Made by a program: the position numbers and the translations under genes. Of a DNA stretch of 64,000 bases, positions 20,078 through 31,342 are shown in pieces. The notes under the pieces were generated by a model. The model did not search any database. It had not been told where the DNA came from and saw only the letters and a program-made list of their open reading frames with translations. Position 1 is the first letter of the stretch; the number at the start of each line of letters is the position of its first letter. The DNA is from Trichosporon coremiiforme (lineage: Eukaryota; Basidiomycota; Tremellomycetes; Trichosporonales; Trichosporonaceae): the NCBI GenBank assembly GCA_039545355.1, contig BCJJ01000011.1, positions 1,334,851 to 1,398,850 on the forward strand, read 5' to 3'.

Positions 20078-21843
20078 ATGAAGATCCCCATCCGATTGAA
20101 CCACCCGTTCGTGAAGCCCTTCGTGGGCGCAGCACTGCTGTTCTTCATGACCTACTCCCTGCTCGCGCACTGGGAACAGCGGGGGAACAGCCCGCACTTT
20201 GATGCGTCTACGCGCTCGCAGACACACTTCGACATTGACGTGATGGCGGCCGAGGCGGCGGCGCAGGGCAAGACGACGCTGGCCGCAGACCCGAAACCGA
20301 CCGACGGCGCAAAGGCAGGCGAGGAGGGCGAGCTGAAGAAGCGCGACCGCAAGATCGTCGCTCATTTCTTGGTAAGCTTAGGGCATCGCGAGATGAGCTG
20401 ACAGACCAGCTTGGGAACACGCACCCGTTTACGGAGGCGGACTGGGCGAAGACGTTTGACCTCGCGGAGGAGGCGGGACTGGACGGTCTCGTGCTCAACC
20501 TCGGCAAGGAGCGGTGGCAGCTCGAGCGCCTCGCGACGGCGTACAACATGGCCTCGCGCCGACTGCGCCGGCCGGTTCTCAACTCGAAGCCGATTCAGCT
20601 CATGATGTCGCTCGACATGACGGACATCCCCTCCAGCAGCTGGCAGCACGGCAAGATCCTCGCCGACACGCTGGTGCAGCACATCCAGTCCCCCGCGCAG
20701 ATGCGGCACGGGGACGATGGGCGGCCAATCCTGACGACCTTTGGCGGCGAGGACGCCAAGTTCGGCGGGCGGGGGTGGCACGGCGTGCTCGCCCGCTTCG
20801 CCGAGAAGTCGCATAACGGCAAGAAACCCTTTTTCTGGCCCGGCTTCCACGCGGACAGCAAGGACATCATCGAGAACAAGGACGTCGACGGGACGTTTGC
20901 ATGGAGCAACGCGTGGCCGCAGTCGAACCACCGGCTCACGCTGACGCAGGACCTGCCGTTCCTCATGGACAAGAAGCCGCACATGATGGGCGTGTCGCCC
21001 GTCTTCTTCACGCACTACGGCAAGACGGGGCGGTACAACTTTGACAAGAACTTCATCTACCGGTCAGACGACCTGCTGTACCCCTCGCGGTGGCGGGAGA
21101 TTCTGGAGTTGACCCCGGACCACGCGCCCGAGATGGTTCAGGTCATCTCGTGGAACGACTATGGCGAGAGCCACGCCATTTCGCCCTCGATGGGCGCCGA
21201 GCCCGGCTCAAGGGGTTGGACGCGATACATGAACCACGTCGCGTTCCGGGAGATGACGTCCTACTTTGGCGCGCGATGGCGCGACAACGCCCCCGAGGTC
21301 AGCGACGAAATCGTCATCTGGGCCTGGTACCGCATCCATTCCAAGAGCGCGAAGGCGACGGTGGATAACGTCCCCCGCCCCGAGAACGCAGACTGGGCGC
21401 AGGACCTGATCAACGTTGTCGTGCTCGTGCCCGAGGCGCTGGAGGACGTGCTGTTCGAAGTCGTCAACGGGCGCGGGAAGGGGAGCACGCACTCGTTCAA
21501 GCTGAAAAAAGGCATGAACATGCTCACCATGGGCTTCCGCCCCGGTCGCGTCGACATGTACCTCCACTCCAAGCTTGGGCTGCACATTCGCGCCAAGGGG
21601 AAGAGGATCCTCAAGGACGACGGTGTCGCCAGGTACAACTTCAACTTTTGGAGCGGCGCTTGGCATGCTGGCACTCCCGGGGTCGGCATTGGGAGGCGCG
21701 CACCCAACGAGGAAAACAGGTGGTGGGACGAGGAGCAGCAGGCGTGGCGCTGGAACGTTAGCGCCGTCAATGAGAGCGATGTCGACCTCCCCTCTGATGC
21801 CTCCGAGCCTGTCGATGAGGAGCTTGACGTTGACGAAGAGTGA
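20078..21843 (+). CDS. Membrane-anchored glycoside hydrolase family 71 (alpha-1,3-glucanase-like)
   Basis: GH71 enzymes hydrolyse alpha-1,3-glucan (mutan), a fungal wall polymer. Exons 20078-20371 and 20410-21843 (38-nt intron) give 575 residues. The N-terminus (MKIPIRLNHPFVKPF) precedes a single hydrophobic helix (VGAALLFFMTYSLLA) without an obvious cleavage site, so a type II membrane anchor in the secretory pathway is likely. GH71 blocks follow: RKIVAHFLLGNTHPFTEADW, LAEEAGLDGLVLNLG, PFFWPGFHADS, VSPVFFTHYGKTG and VISWNDYGESHAI. The last 40 residues are acidic (SDVDLPSDASEPVDEELDVD). A role in remodelling wall or capsule alpha-glucan is inferred. Confidence is high for the family, moderate for the substrate. 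Confidence 0.8.
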
Positions 21844-22292
21844 GCGACTCGACACCGACGAAGACCCGATAGAATATCTACCGTGTAGAGTAAAAGACTT
21901 GTACTTTTATGCGATAATGTTTTGCAACGACTTCAGTGGGCTGTGGGCTATGGCATGGCATGTCTATGTCTATGGAATGGTAGTTACATGATACGTGAAG
22001 TGTCCGTAGAGCTGGAGAGCGTTGGTATACATAAGTAGAGCGTCCTAGCTGCCGATGATAGGGAGGCTAGAGCAGCTCGGTGTCGGTGCGGTTGATACAG
22101 GGTGGGCGTGCAATCGGCGCTGGCAGGCACGACCGTGCCCTTGCTGCGGGCCGGCCGGTGTGCTGCGCGCCTGCGCAGGGCGAGCGAACGAATGACGAGC
22201 ACAGACGTGTCGGTTTTCATTGCTGGCTGACGCGATGATGCGAGGTCGGGCGAGTGCGATCGAGTTGCGCTCGCTGGCGCCGCTCGGCCAGC
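21844..22292. other. Convergent intergenic region, no gene seen
   Basis: 450 bases between converging genes, with no supported coding or RNA feature. Confidence 0.4.
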
Positions 22293-22999
22293 TCAGCTCG
22301 AGTTAGAGCCAGAGCTGGCGGAAGACCACTCATCCTCAAACTGGACCCAGACGGGTTTCGGGGGCGGCACTCGCGGGGCGCGGGCTGAATCGGCACGACG
22401 CACAGTGCCGTGCGGGTTGAAGGGATTGTTGCTGCCGAGCTGGGGCAGCTGGCGGTCCGATGAGCTCCTGGTCATCGTCGACTCCTCGTTCGGCATGCGA
22501 GGCTTCGGGCGCGGGCGCATCGTAGCGCTTCGGTTCAGACGATCGGCCTCACGCTTCCGCCGCGTCTCGCGCGACACACGGTCGCTCTCGTAGTGGTTCC
22601 AGTCACGAGAGTAGTACGCAAAGTCGTCCTGCACGAACTGCAGCGGGACAGGCGCCCACTCCTGCGGTGGCTCCTGATCGGCGTCCAGGTGGTGGTACGT
22701 CTGTCGGTAGGTGGAGCCTTTGCGCTGCAGACCTCCGCGGAGCGTTGCGCTTGCTGCCGAGGCTGCTTCGCGCACACCGTCTGTCGAGAGTGGAGACAGA
22801 GGCGACACAGGCCTCCCCGCCCGTTTAGACGATCCGAAAGGAAGAAGAGACGACAACTTCATGCGTGGTGGCCGCTAAGGAACGTCAGCTGATGGTGTTT
22901 CAAGACAAGGGGTCGCCACTGATAACAATGGACACTTACCTCGTCAGCGGGCACACGCATCGAGTGTCCGCGGCTCAGCTTGTTCTTGAAGAAGCTCAT
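22293..22999 (-). CDS. Uncharacterised basic, Pro/Ser-rich protein
   Basis: Exons 22999-22940 and 22874-22293 join in phase to 213 residues. The protein starts MSFFKNKLSRGHSMRVPADE, has a Ser/Pro-rich patch (GSSKRAGRPVSPLSPLSTDG), then the most structured-looking block (EWAPVPLQFVQDDFAYYSRD), an Arg-rich helix (RVSRETRRKREADRLNRSAT) and a low-complexity C-terminus ending in EDEWSSASSGSNSS. No membrane helix or catalytic motif was seen. The intron has a standard GTAAGT donor and a TTAG acceptor. It probably functions through protein contacts, but nothing in the sequence identifies them. Confidence 0.6.
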
Positions 23000-24140
23000 A
23001 GCAATGTCTGACGGCTTGTTGTCGCAAAAGTGTTGCGGGTAAAGTTGAGACAAAGATGAGCAGGGAAGAATTCGATTGCGGGGTACGGGGTGGGTTGGCC
23101 GTGCGTCGTACGCCGTCGTATGTGTATGGAGAGTAGCGATAAAGATCACAAGCTGCAGCGAGGTGTTGTGACAGTGCTGAGGTTGAGAATGATGGGAAAC
23201 GAGTGACTGTGTTTGGTGTGGAGGAGTAGTGGATGCGCGAAGTCGATCTCTGGCTCGATCTCTGGCAGCTGACCGGTGTCGGCTCTGTGTATACGAGGAC
23301 GGAGGACTAGGACGGCGACAGAGTTGATGCTGCGAGAAAATCCAGTAGTGCGCCCGAGTGCCCACACAAGCCCAGGAGGCGCACACACGGCCAAGCTTAG
23401 TCCAGGTCCAAGGCCCAGGCAGGCGTAGAAGATTGGCGCGGGAGAAGGCTGGGCCGCGAGGCCTAATTTTGATCGACCCGGACGACTGGCCAGCGTTGTC
23501 GGCGGTCGAAGCGATGCAGGAGTGAGGCAGGCAGCAGCCCCGCGGCCCGAGGCGACGTGCCCGACACAGCGCCCAGAGGCGAAAGGGCAGTCGCGCCGCG
23601 CGCATGGACCCGAGGCTTTTGGCTGTGTGTCGCAGGCGTGTTGTCCTGGTGGGTCCACGCGTGCTTGGTTTGCTTACACTGCGCAAGAGCGGAGGCGCGG
23701 CGCAGGCCGGAGTCGTATGAATAACCCTTCCAAGCCGAGGCTAGAGGACGATTTCAGGGACACACGACCATTTAGCCTCTGTGCATACCACGTCTCTGGC
23801 CTTTCGCCTGCAACAGGCCTCGCTCCCTCGGGTCCAAAGCTAAAGCTTTTCGGACGCGACGAAACAAGGCCATCCTTCCTCTGCGTACGACGCTCTTCTG
23901 TGAAATGGCTTGATTGCTTCCGGCCCTCAGTCTGTAATGTGCCATGTGCCCAGAATGTCACGTGATGCCCTGCCAAGCCCTCACTCAGACAGTCCGTCCA
24001 CCGCCAACCGCCTCTCGCGCCTCTGACGCAATCAACCAAGCCAGCCGAACCCAGTCCCAAGCAGGTGGAGGCCGTGCCCACCCGAGCTACACCGGCCACT
24101 AATCGACGCCGCGACTGTCATCGACGCCATAACTACGGGT
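23000..24140. other. Divergent intergenic region, no gene seen
   Basis: 1.1 kb holding the 5' regions of two divergent genes. Open frames here have no protein-like composition. No repeat or tRNA was noticed. Confidence 0.4.
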
Positions 24141-25299
24141 ATGTTCGCCAGACGTCTAGCCCTCGCCACCCTCAACAGATCAAGGCAATTCTCCACCACC
24201 ACAGTGTAAGCTGGGTACTCGACTTCAAGCTGACAGGCAGAAACAACATGAAGGTCATTCCCGTCCAGGCCAGGGCCGACAACTGGATGTATCTGTAAGC
24301 TTCAGTGAAGGCGAAGCTGATTCCAAGCCTCATGGACGACAGCGGCGAGACTGCTGTTGTCGACCCGTATGATGCACCCAAGATTGACCAGGCCGCGAAG
24401 GAACACGGCGCCAACGTGAGCTGCGTAGTTCGGGAATACAGCTGACGTGTTCCAGGTCACCAGGCTGATCACGACGCATCACCACTTTGACCACTCTGGA
24501 GGCAATGAGGCATTCGTAAGCGTGGGAGCCCCGTTTCTAGCTGACAGGACAGCTCAAGCTTCATCCAGGTATCAAGGTGTACGCTGGTTCGGACAAGGCG
24601 CCCGGCGCAAACGAGATCGTCAAGGATGGCGATGAGTTTGACATCGGTGACATCCACGTCAAGTGAGCTGCGTCCTTGTTTCCAGCTAACAGCAGGTGTC
24701 TTTCTACCCCGTGTCACACGCAGGACTCGATCTGCTTCTTCGTCGAGGACAAAAAGACCGGCCAGCGCGGTGTCTTCACCGGGTTCGTGCATTGAGCTTC
24801 AGATGTTGGATAGCCGTAGCTGACGTCACAGAGACACGCTCTTCCTCGCCGGCTGCGGCCGCTTCTTCGAGGGTGAGCTCACATAACCTCATCCCATGCT
24901 GACCGGCAGGTTCTGCGAAGGAGATGAACGACGCCCTGACCAAGCTCGGCAAGCTTCCCGAGGACACGCTCGTCTTCAACGGACACGAGTACACGACCGG
25001 CTCTGCCAAGTTCGGCCTGCACATCGAGCCGCACAACGAGGCCATCAAGAGGTATGCTGAATGGCCCTCGGCCCAGAGCTAACTGCAGGCTTCTGTCCAA
25101 CGCCATGGCGAGCGACTGCACCACGGGCAAGTCGACGATTGGCGATGAGAAGCAGTGGAACGTTTTCATGCGTCTCGACACGCCGGAGGCTCAGTGGGTA
25201 CTGTGATGAGATCTATGCTAACCCTGCAGGCACTGGACGGGCGAGACGGACCCTGTCAAGGTCATGAACAGGCTGCGTGAGCTCAAGAACGAGTTCTAA
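24141..25299 (+). CDS. GLO2: Glyoxalase II (hydroxyacylglutathione hydrolase)
   Basis: Hydrolyses S-D-lactoylglutathione to D-lactate and glutathione, the second step of methylglyoxal detoxification. Ten in-phase exons: 24141-24205, 24241-24294, 24328-24415, 24456-24515, 24553-24662, 24696-24782, 24832-24872, 24910-25051, 25089-25193 and 25230-25299, giving 273 residues. The metallo-beta-lactamase metal ligands are in THHHFDHSGGN, CHTQDS, GDTLFLAGCGRFFEG and NGHEYT. Family-typical blocks include DNWMYLL, ETAVVDPYDA and HPGIKVYAGSD. The first exon adds MFARRLALATLNRSRQF, rich in Arg and lacking acids, so a mitochondrial form is likely. Starting at the second Met (in NNMKVIPV) would give a cytosolic form, as in fungi where one gene or two paralogues serve both compartments. 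The introns are all short (roughly 33-50 nt). Confidence 0.92.
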
Positions 25300-27588
25300 G
25301 GGGTGCATTAAAAGTATCGAGCTATGTAATTCGTGCAGCGAGGAAGTGTGGGAGTGAGTGAGATGTAACAGTCTGAAGTTCCGACCGAGTCAGCAGACGT
25401 TCCGAACCCTCCGGGAGACGTGTTCCATGAAGATCGTGTCGGACAGCGTGAGAAAACGTTTCGCGCTGCACATCGTCCGACGTCGAGCTTGCCTTACTCA
25501 TCGTGCAGCTCGCTCGATTTGCGATAACGGACGTCATACCGGCGCGGCATGGGGGCCTGGTAGCCGGCCGGCTATTGTAAATGTTATCGGCCGGGCCGGC
25601 CTGGCGGGTTACACGTTCTTATCGTAGTGGGTGCGATTGATGGCCGATACCATGCGTTGTTTTTCGCACACAGCTACAGATACACCAACTGCGCATCCGT
25701 CACGGTCTCAGATCACTCAGTGGGTGTCAAGAAGCTGTCGTGTTCTGTCTCTGCATCAGTCTCGCTGTTTCTGCAGGGATTGTGAGTCAGCTGGTCAGAC
25801 GCCGTCAGTGATCACCACGGCGCATTCCGAGCGCTTTGGGCTACTGTGCCATGCTCTGCGCCACGTGAGCGCCGTCAGCGACGAGGCTTGACAGTTTTGG
25901 ACTGAACAGAGGCACGCAGCGAACAAGAGACAGCCGATATCTAAGCGGTGAACGGACGGATTGCAGCAGTGCCAGATCAGCATTGTCTATTCAAGCCAGC
26001 CTGACTATCCGGCGGCGCCATGTACCGCCATACCCGCCATGCCGCTCGAAGATCGGCGATGGTCGTCCAAAGGCTCTACTCATTCCGGGAGGACGGAGAT
26101 CGAGGGGATCGTCTCCGTGCGCATTGGCAGGGGCTGTTCTGTACAATGCACGATCTGTACGTCATGCCTTGCCTGTCCTGCATGCTCTTGCCTGCTAGAT
26201 TTGAAAATCTGCTTCTGCGGAGCATCATGCCTGCCAAGCTGGGAAGGTGTCACTCGCGATCGGCAGGAACGCGCGATACGGAAGTGCTGCGTAAATCCTG
26301 TCATTCTCGAGCGCAGGAGACGAGAGGAAGAAGTGCTCGATAGGCGTGCATGCTTTTACTGCGAAATAGGGTTTAACAGTGGGAGCAAGTCACCCCGGCG
26401 CACATGGTCTACGGGAGGTAGTGCTCCACGGCGAACCCATGGGGGGCTCTGCAGAGCGAGGAGCGGAGACGGCGAGCGCTTGAGCGCTTGAGCGGCCGCA
26501 AATCTTTGACTTAACGGTTTCCTGGCAGCGAAAAACGCAGGGTGTAGGGGATCGGGACAATGGCGAATTGCCAGTCGCGAATTCACGCATCACGTTACGG
26601 GCACAGGATTGCAGCAGCCGCAGGATGCAGGTACGCAGGACGCACACGGTGGTGTTGCGTGAAATTTGCTTCCGTCACGCGCACGCAGCGTTGATTTTCT
26701 GTGCCTGGGGACGATGGGGACAGGATAAGGGTCGAGGTTGAGGGTCAGAAGCCAGTCTTTGGGGCGGGGCTGGGGTGAGCGGATGGTGCCATCGGAGAGA
26801 CTCGCCTCGAGTCCCGGCTGGCGTGCCGTGGACGGTCGCTGGACGACCAGCGAGACAAAGTTGCAGTGCATGGGGCATTAGAGGGGTCCTCGTTCCTCCA
26901 CGGGTGGAATTCTGCGCGTGTTCACCCATACCTGCAGGGTATTCGTATCGAGAGGCACTGGAGCCTTAGCCTAAGGTGCTCCCGGCGTAGTAATGCCAGG
27001 CTAATCCGTGTCAGGCAAAACCTAATACACAATGTAATTCTCGGCTTAACCACCACCGGCCGACCGGCATCTGGCATCTCGCCGCTGAACAAGCATGGCA
27101 CGGCATGCCCCCCTCGCAACCTCTGGGGATTGCCCAGCGCTCGCGCGTCTGACCGCTCATCGCTGCCCCGCGCCCCGCTGCCCCGCTGGCCGCTGAGCGT
27201 TCGCCGGGCGTTCCTTGGTCCTTGGCCGATTAGGATCGATAGGATCTCGCAATAACGCCTTGGCTTGCGGCCGCCCATCAGACCACTCTGTGGACCACTC
27301 TGAGATCGCGGATTATATTAGACATCACTCAAGGGAGATCCGTGCATTTCTTTCTTCTCTATCTCCTCCTACCTACCCGACTCTTCTTCTCTCCGCCCCT
27401 CCTTCCTCCCCGACCTCCTCTCTGCTACCTCTCCCCTCTTGCTTCTACGCTCTCTTTCAAAAGAAGACCTTCTCTCGGTTTTTGTCTTTTTCCGCCAACC
27501 TGTCTTGAAACTCGACTCCAGCTCTTCGCCAAGACGAGTCTCTGAATTAGTCGCATCGAAAAAAATCGTGCTCCACACCACGAACACC
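25300..27588. other. Long intergenic region, no gene seen
   Basis: 2.3 kb with no supported gene. The last 250 bases (27340-27588) are an extended pyrimidine-rich leader for the desaturase. Short palindromes rich in CCGGCC occur around 25561-25610. Confidence 0.4.
25561..25574. repeat. Perfect 14-bp palindrome
   Basis: TAGCCGGCCGGCTA reads the same on both strands. A second CGGCCGGGCCGGCC-like block follows within 30 bases. It may be a recognition site for a dimeric DNA-binding protein or simply GC-rich chance sequence. Confidence 0.5.
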
Positions 27589-29525
27589 ATGGCTTCCACT
27601 CTTCGCCAGCGTGACGTCGCCAACGACGGCGCCGCCAACAAGGCTGCCCTCCTCCGCGAGGCTGAGGACCTCGAGCTCACCGAGGGCCAGAAGTGAGTAC
27701 ATCGCGAGCGGCGACGCCAAAAGAGCTCCCGCATTCCTTCACGTCATCCAGAGCACAGCTGACCTTGCAGGTTCGTCGTCCCCAACTTCACGACGAAGCA
27801 GCTCCTCGACGCCATCCCGTGAGTGTTCATCGCAATCAAGGCGCGGATCTGCCTGCACGGAGGAAATTTGACCATCACGGCCACCGTACGGTACCACGGC
27901 CGGTAGGCCGGTCGCGATCGGCTTGGCCGTTCTCTTCCTCAGGCTTTCCGCCCCATCCGCTTGGCGTGCTTTCGTGCCTTGAACCCATTACCTCTCCACT
28001 TTATTGATGCTGACCCCTTAACAGTGCCCACTGCTTCAAGCGCTCGGCCCTCCGTTCGTCCCTCTACGTCGTCCAGGATGCTGTCGTGATCGCCGCCCTC
28101 GTCTACGGCGCGCTGCACATCGACTCGTTCCTTGCTCGCTTGTGAGTGTCTATTTTCCGGTGGGGCAACTCTTCCGGGTGGTGGCTGGGTGGCAAATGGA
28201 AGCAAATTCGGAGCCAAGAGATAAGACATAAGCCGAAACGGAGCCAGGCGTCCAACGTGCGTGGCACTGTCCATTGACCGGATGTCACTCTTCCCATGTC
28301 GCAACGACACGGGGAAACGACATTTTCCGAGGCACCCGTTTACGGCGCGTCAAGCCTTCAAGGCTTGAGCTCGCGAGCTTCTGAGTCACTGGGGTGCACC
28401 CATTGTGCCCGCACCTCCCCCACGCGAAGTGATGAAACCGTTACTGACGTTCCTAGCAACCTGAGCAAGCCCGTTGAGATTGCCGCTCGTATCGCTCTCT
28501 GGATCGGCTACCAGATTACCGCGGGTCTCTTCGGTACCGGTATCTGGGTTATCGCCCACGAGTGCGGTCACCAGGCCTACTCGTCGTCCAAGGCCATCAA
28601 CAACGCCGTTGGATGGGTCCTCCACTCTGCTCTTCTTGTTCCTTACCACTCGTGGCGTATCTCTCACGGTCGCCACCACGCTGCCACCGGCCACCTTACC
28701 CGTGACGAGGTCTTCGTTCCCCGCACCCGTTCGCAGCGCGGTATCTCCCCCAAGAAGCACGAGTCGGAGCAGAAGGGTATCGCCGTTCCCGGCTGGCGCC
28801 AGGCTGAGCTCAAAGAGGCTCTCGAGGAGTCGCCTATCGGCGCTCTCTGGGGTGCTTTCCTCCACCAGCTCTTCGGTTGGCCCATGTACCTGATCCGCAA
28901 CGCTTCCGGTCAGCTCCACTACCCCGCCTACACCAACCACTACCAGCCCAGCTCCGTCATCTTCCGTGCCTCGCAGTACTGGGACGTCATCTGGTCTGAC
29001 ATTGGTGTCGCTCTTGTTCTCGCTGGTCTCGGTGTCTGGGCCTACTACCGTGGTGTCACTGAGGTTTTCCTGACCTACTTCATCCCCTACCTCTGGGTCA
29101 ACCACTGGCTCGTCTTCATCACCTTCCTCCAGCACACCGACACCACCCTCCCCCATTACTCTGAGAAGGCCTGGACTTTCGCCCGCGGTGCCCTCGCCAC
29201 TGTTGACCGTGACTTCGGCTTCGTTGGCAAGTACATCTTCCACGGTATCATCGAGACCCACGTCGCCCACCACACTGCCTCGCGTATGCCCCACTATAAC
29301 GCCTGGGAGGCCACTGAGCACCTCAAGAAGTTCCTTGGCAAGCACTACCAGTACTCGGATGAGAACATGTTCAAGGCCTTCTTCCGTGTCTACCGCGAGT
29401 GCATCTTCATCGAGGACGGTGAGGACGTTGCCTTCTTCAAGAACGCCGCCGGTGTCGCCAAGATGGTCGGTGTCGAGGAGGGCGGCAACGTCTCGGACTC
29501 TGGCATCGACGCCAAGGCCCAGTAA
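27589..29525 (+). CDS. FAD2: Delta-12 fatty acid desaturase (oleate desaturase)
   Basis: Integral ER-membrane di-iron enzyme that converts oleate to linoleate. Exons 27589-27692, 27771-27818, 28025-28141 and 28457-29525 join in phase to 445 residues. The three histidine boxes are HECGH (about residue 124), HGRHH and HVAHH. Hydrophobic segments flank them (VVIAALVYGALHI; GYQITAGLFGTGIWVI; DIGVALVLAGLGVWAYY). FTTKQLLDAIPAHCFKRSAL matches the family's N-terminal signature. Internal introns of 206 and 315 nt are long for this window. A delta-15 or bifunctional activity cannot be excluded from sequence alone. The gene has a long pyrimidine-rich leader and strong C-ending codon bias, suggesting high expression. 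Confidence 0.93.
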
Positions 29526-29980
29526 GCGCATCGAGGTGTCGGGCAGCTTGCTGCAACAGATTCCAGGAGCGAACTACATCCTCCTCCTGCCCTGTGCAGC
29601 GGTTGCTCGTGAGAACAACTTATACAACATAAAACCATCGCATAACTCATTCATTCTTGTTTGATTCTTCCTTTCCTTGCAACTACTCAAGACTCCGCAA
29701 CTCTCATAAGACAGGTTATTGCATAGCCTATGTTCATAATAGACATGCAATTGAAAATAGACAAAACGTTACGGTTGCAGCTGCACATCTAAGTTGCTCG
29801 GATGAGGGGGACGACAAGTGTGGATCACTCACTGCGTCCGCCATCCACCAATGCACAAGTTCGCGTGGCAGCGTAAACCAGGCACGGCGATCACAGGCAA
29901 TGGTGAAAACCAGCCAGATGCACCGCAGACTAACGGCCAAGAGGTGTCCGAAAAATGATGAATGATGCATGCTATATTGT

Positions 29981-31010
29981 CTACTGCTTCCCCGTGATAG
30001 CCGCCAGAAGCTGGGCGTCGTCCATCTCGCCGCTCGCCTTCGGCGGGGGAGGGGCGCTGCTCTTGCGGCCGAGGAGCTTGAGGAGCTCTCCCTCCGGCTC
30101 CTTGGTGTTGTCTCCGCTCCAGCGTGCCGGAGCGGGAAGCGACCACTTCTCGACGTAGGTCTTGGCACCGGTGAACTGTCCAACGGGCACCGAGGTGGCC
30201 GGGACGTCGGCGGCCCACATCTTCGGCTTGCGGATCCACTTGACACCAATCTGGCCGGCCGCGGCGTTGGGGTCGTCCGACTGCTCGATCGCCGTGCGGG
30301 CGAGCGCACTACGCTCCTTGTCGAACGTGCGGGTCTGATGTCAGCTTAACCCTGGAGGACAAGAAGCTGAGATGTAAGGTTGTTGCACTCACCCATTCGT
30401 CACGCTTGAACTGGGCGCCGTAGTGGCGGGCCTCGGTCTCGGCGGCCTGGCTGGCCATCTCGTGGTGGGCACGGAGCTGGCAGAACTGCGAGACGGCCTC
30501 GTCGTACGCAAGCTGGAGCGCCATGCCGTCCTCACTGTGGAGCTTCTGGGCGAACTGGATCGTGTCTTCGACAGTCGGGTACCGGCCGCGCTGGACGAGC
30601 TTGGTCCAGTTCTTGCCCTGGATGGGGTTCTCGTCGGCGATGTCAATGCCCTCCGAGATGGACGTGGGTCGGAGAGCCTCGAAGGGGAAGTCGGCGAAGA
30701 ACTGCCGCCTGATCTTGTCGATCGCGTACGAGATCTGCACGGGTTTCGGCTTGATCTCCTTCAGGTGCTTCTGCTTGTTGTTCTTCGACGAGGGGCGGCC
30801 GTGGTGCTGCGCAAAGTGCGCCTCCTCCAGGTCCGGGTACTGCTTCAGCGTCGCGTCTGGCCGGTTCCGCGGCGTGACCTGGCGCGCAGGGAGGACCGGG
30901 GGCGGGTTCGAGATCACGGCACCCCACCATGTCGGCGGCTGCTTCACGAGCTTCGACTCGAGCATGCGCGACATCTGCTGCGGCACCTGCGTCGGGATCT
31001 TGCGCACCAT
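29981..31010 (-). CDS. RSM25: Mitochondrial small-subunit ribosomal protein mS23 (Rsm25)
   Basis: Component of the mitoribosomal 37S subunit. Exons 31010-30393 and 30334-29981 join in phase to 323 residues. The N-terminal block (RMLESKLVKQPPTWWGAVIS, then NPPPVLPAR) and the YPDLEEAHFAQHHGR segment fit fungal mS23. FEALRPTSISEGIDI and YDEAVSQFCQLR follow in the middle. Exon 2 encodes a C-terminal extension (WIRKPKMWAADVPATSVPVG; KTYVEKWSLPAPARW). There is no separate cleavable presequence; the basic start MVRKIPTQVPQQMSRML could target it. The start at 31010 begins the conserved block directly. It is head-to-head with RPN5, with starts 332 bases apart. Confidence 0.85.
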
Positions 31011-31342
31011 CTTGAAGCCGGTGTGCGAGGGTGTCGGAGGGCGGGATAAGACGGTGGAAGACGGAGAGGACGCGGAGACGCTTTCAGTAAGCCAAGCTGC
31101 CGAGACCGCGCTGCCGCTCGTTAGGAAAAGTCGGATGGAGGGCTGCCCTCCCATCGGAGACACTTTCAGGCGGGAGATAATGCGAAAAATGACATCCTAC
31201 TTATTCATCCACTCTTGCCACGTGGTTCTGACCTCAACCACCAGGACGCGCGAGCGCACGCTGAGATGACTGTCCGCCGTCATCACCGTCGTCACTCGCT
31301 TGCAAGCTTGCTTGATCACCACAATCACCAGCTCCCACCACC
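31011..31342. promoter_or_regulatory. Compact bidirectional promoter, mS23/RPN5
   Basis: Only 332 bases separate the two divergent ATGs, so both promoters and leaders must lie here. No TATA box or obvious proteasome-associated control element was recognised by eye. Confidence 0.55.

Noticed and set aside
28386..29531. 381-residue open frame antisense to the desaturase
   Set aside because: Antisense shadow of a strongly biased gene; no recognisable protein.
30423..31269. Plus-strand frames over the mS23 gene
   Set aside because: The minus strand encodes mS23 with conserved blocks; the plus frames are Leu/Val/Arg shadows.
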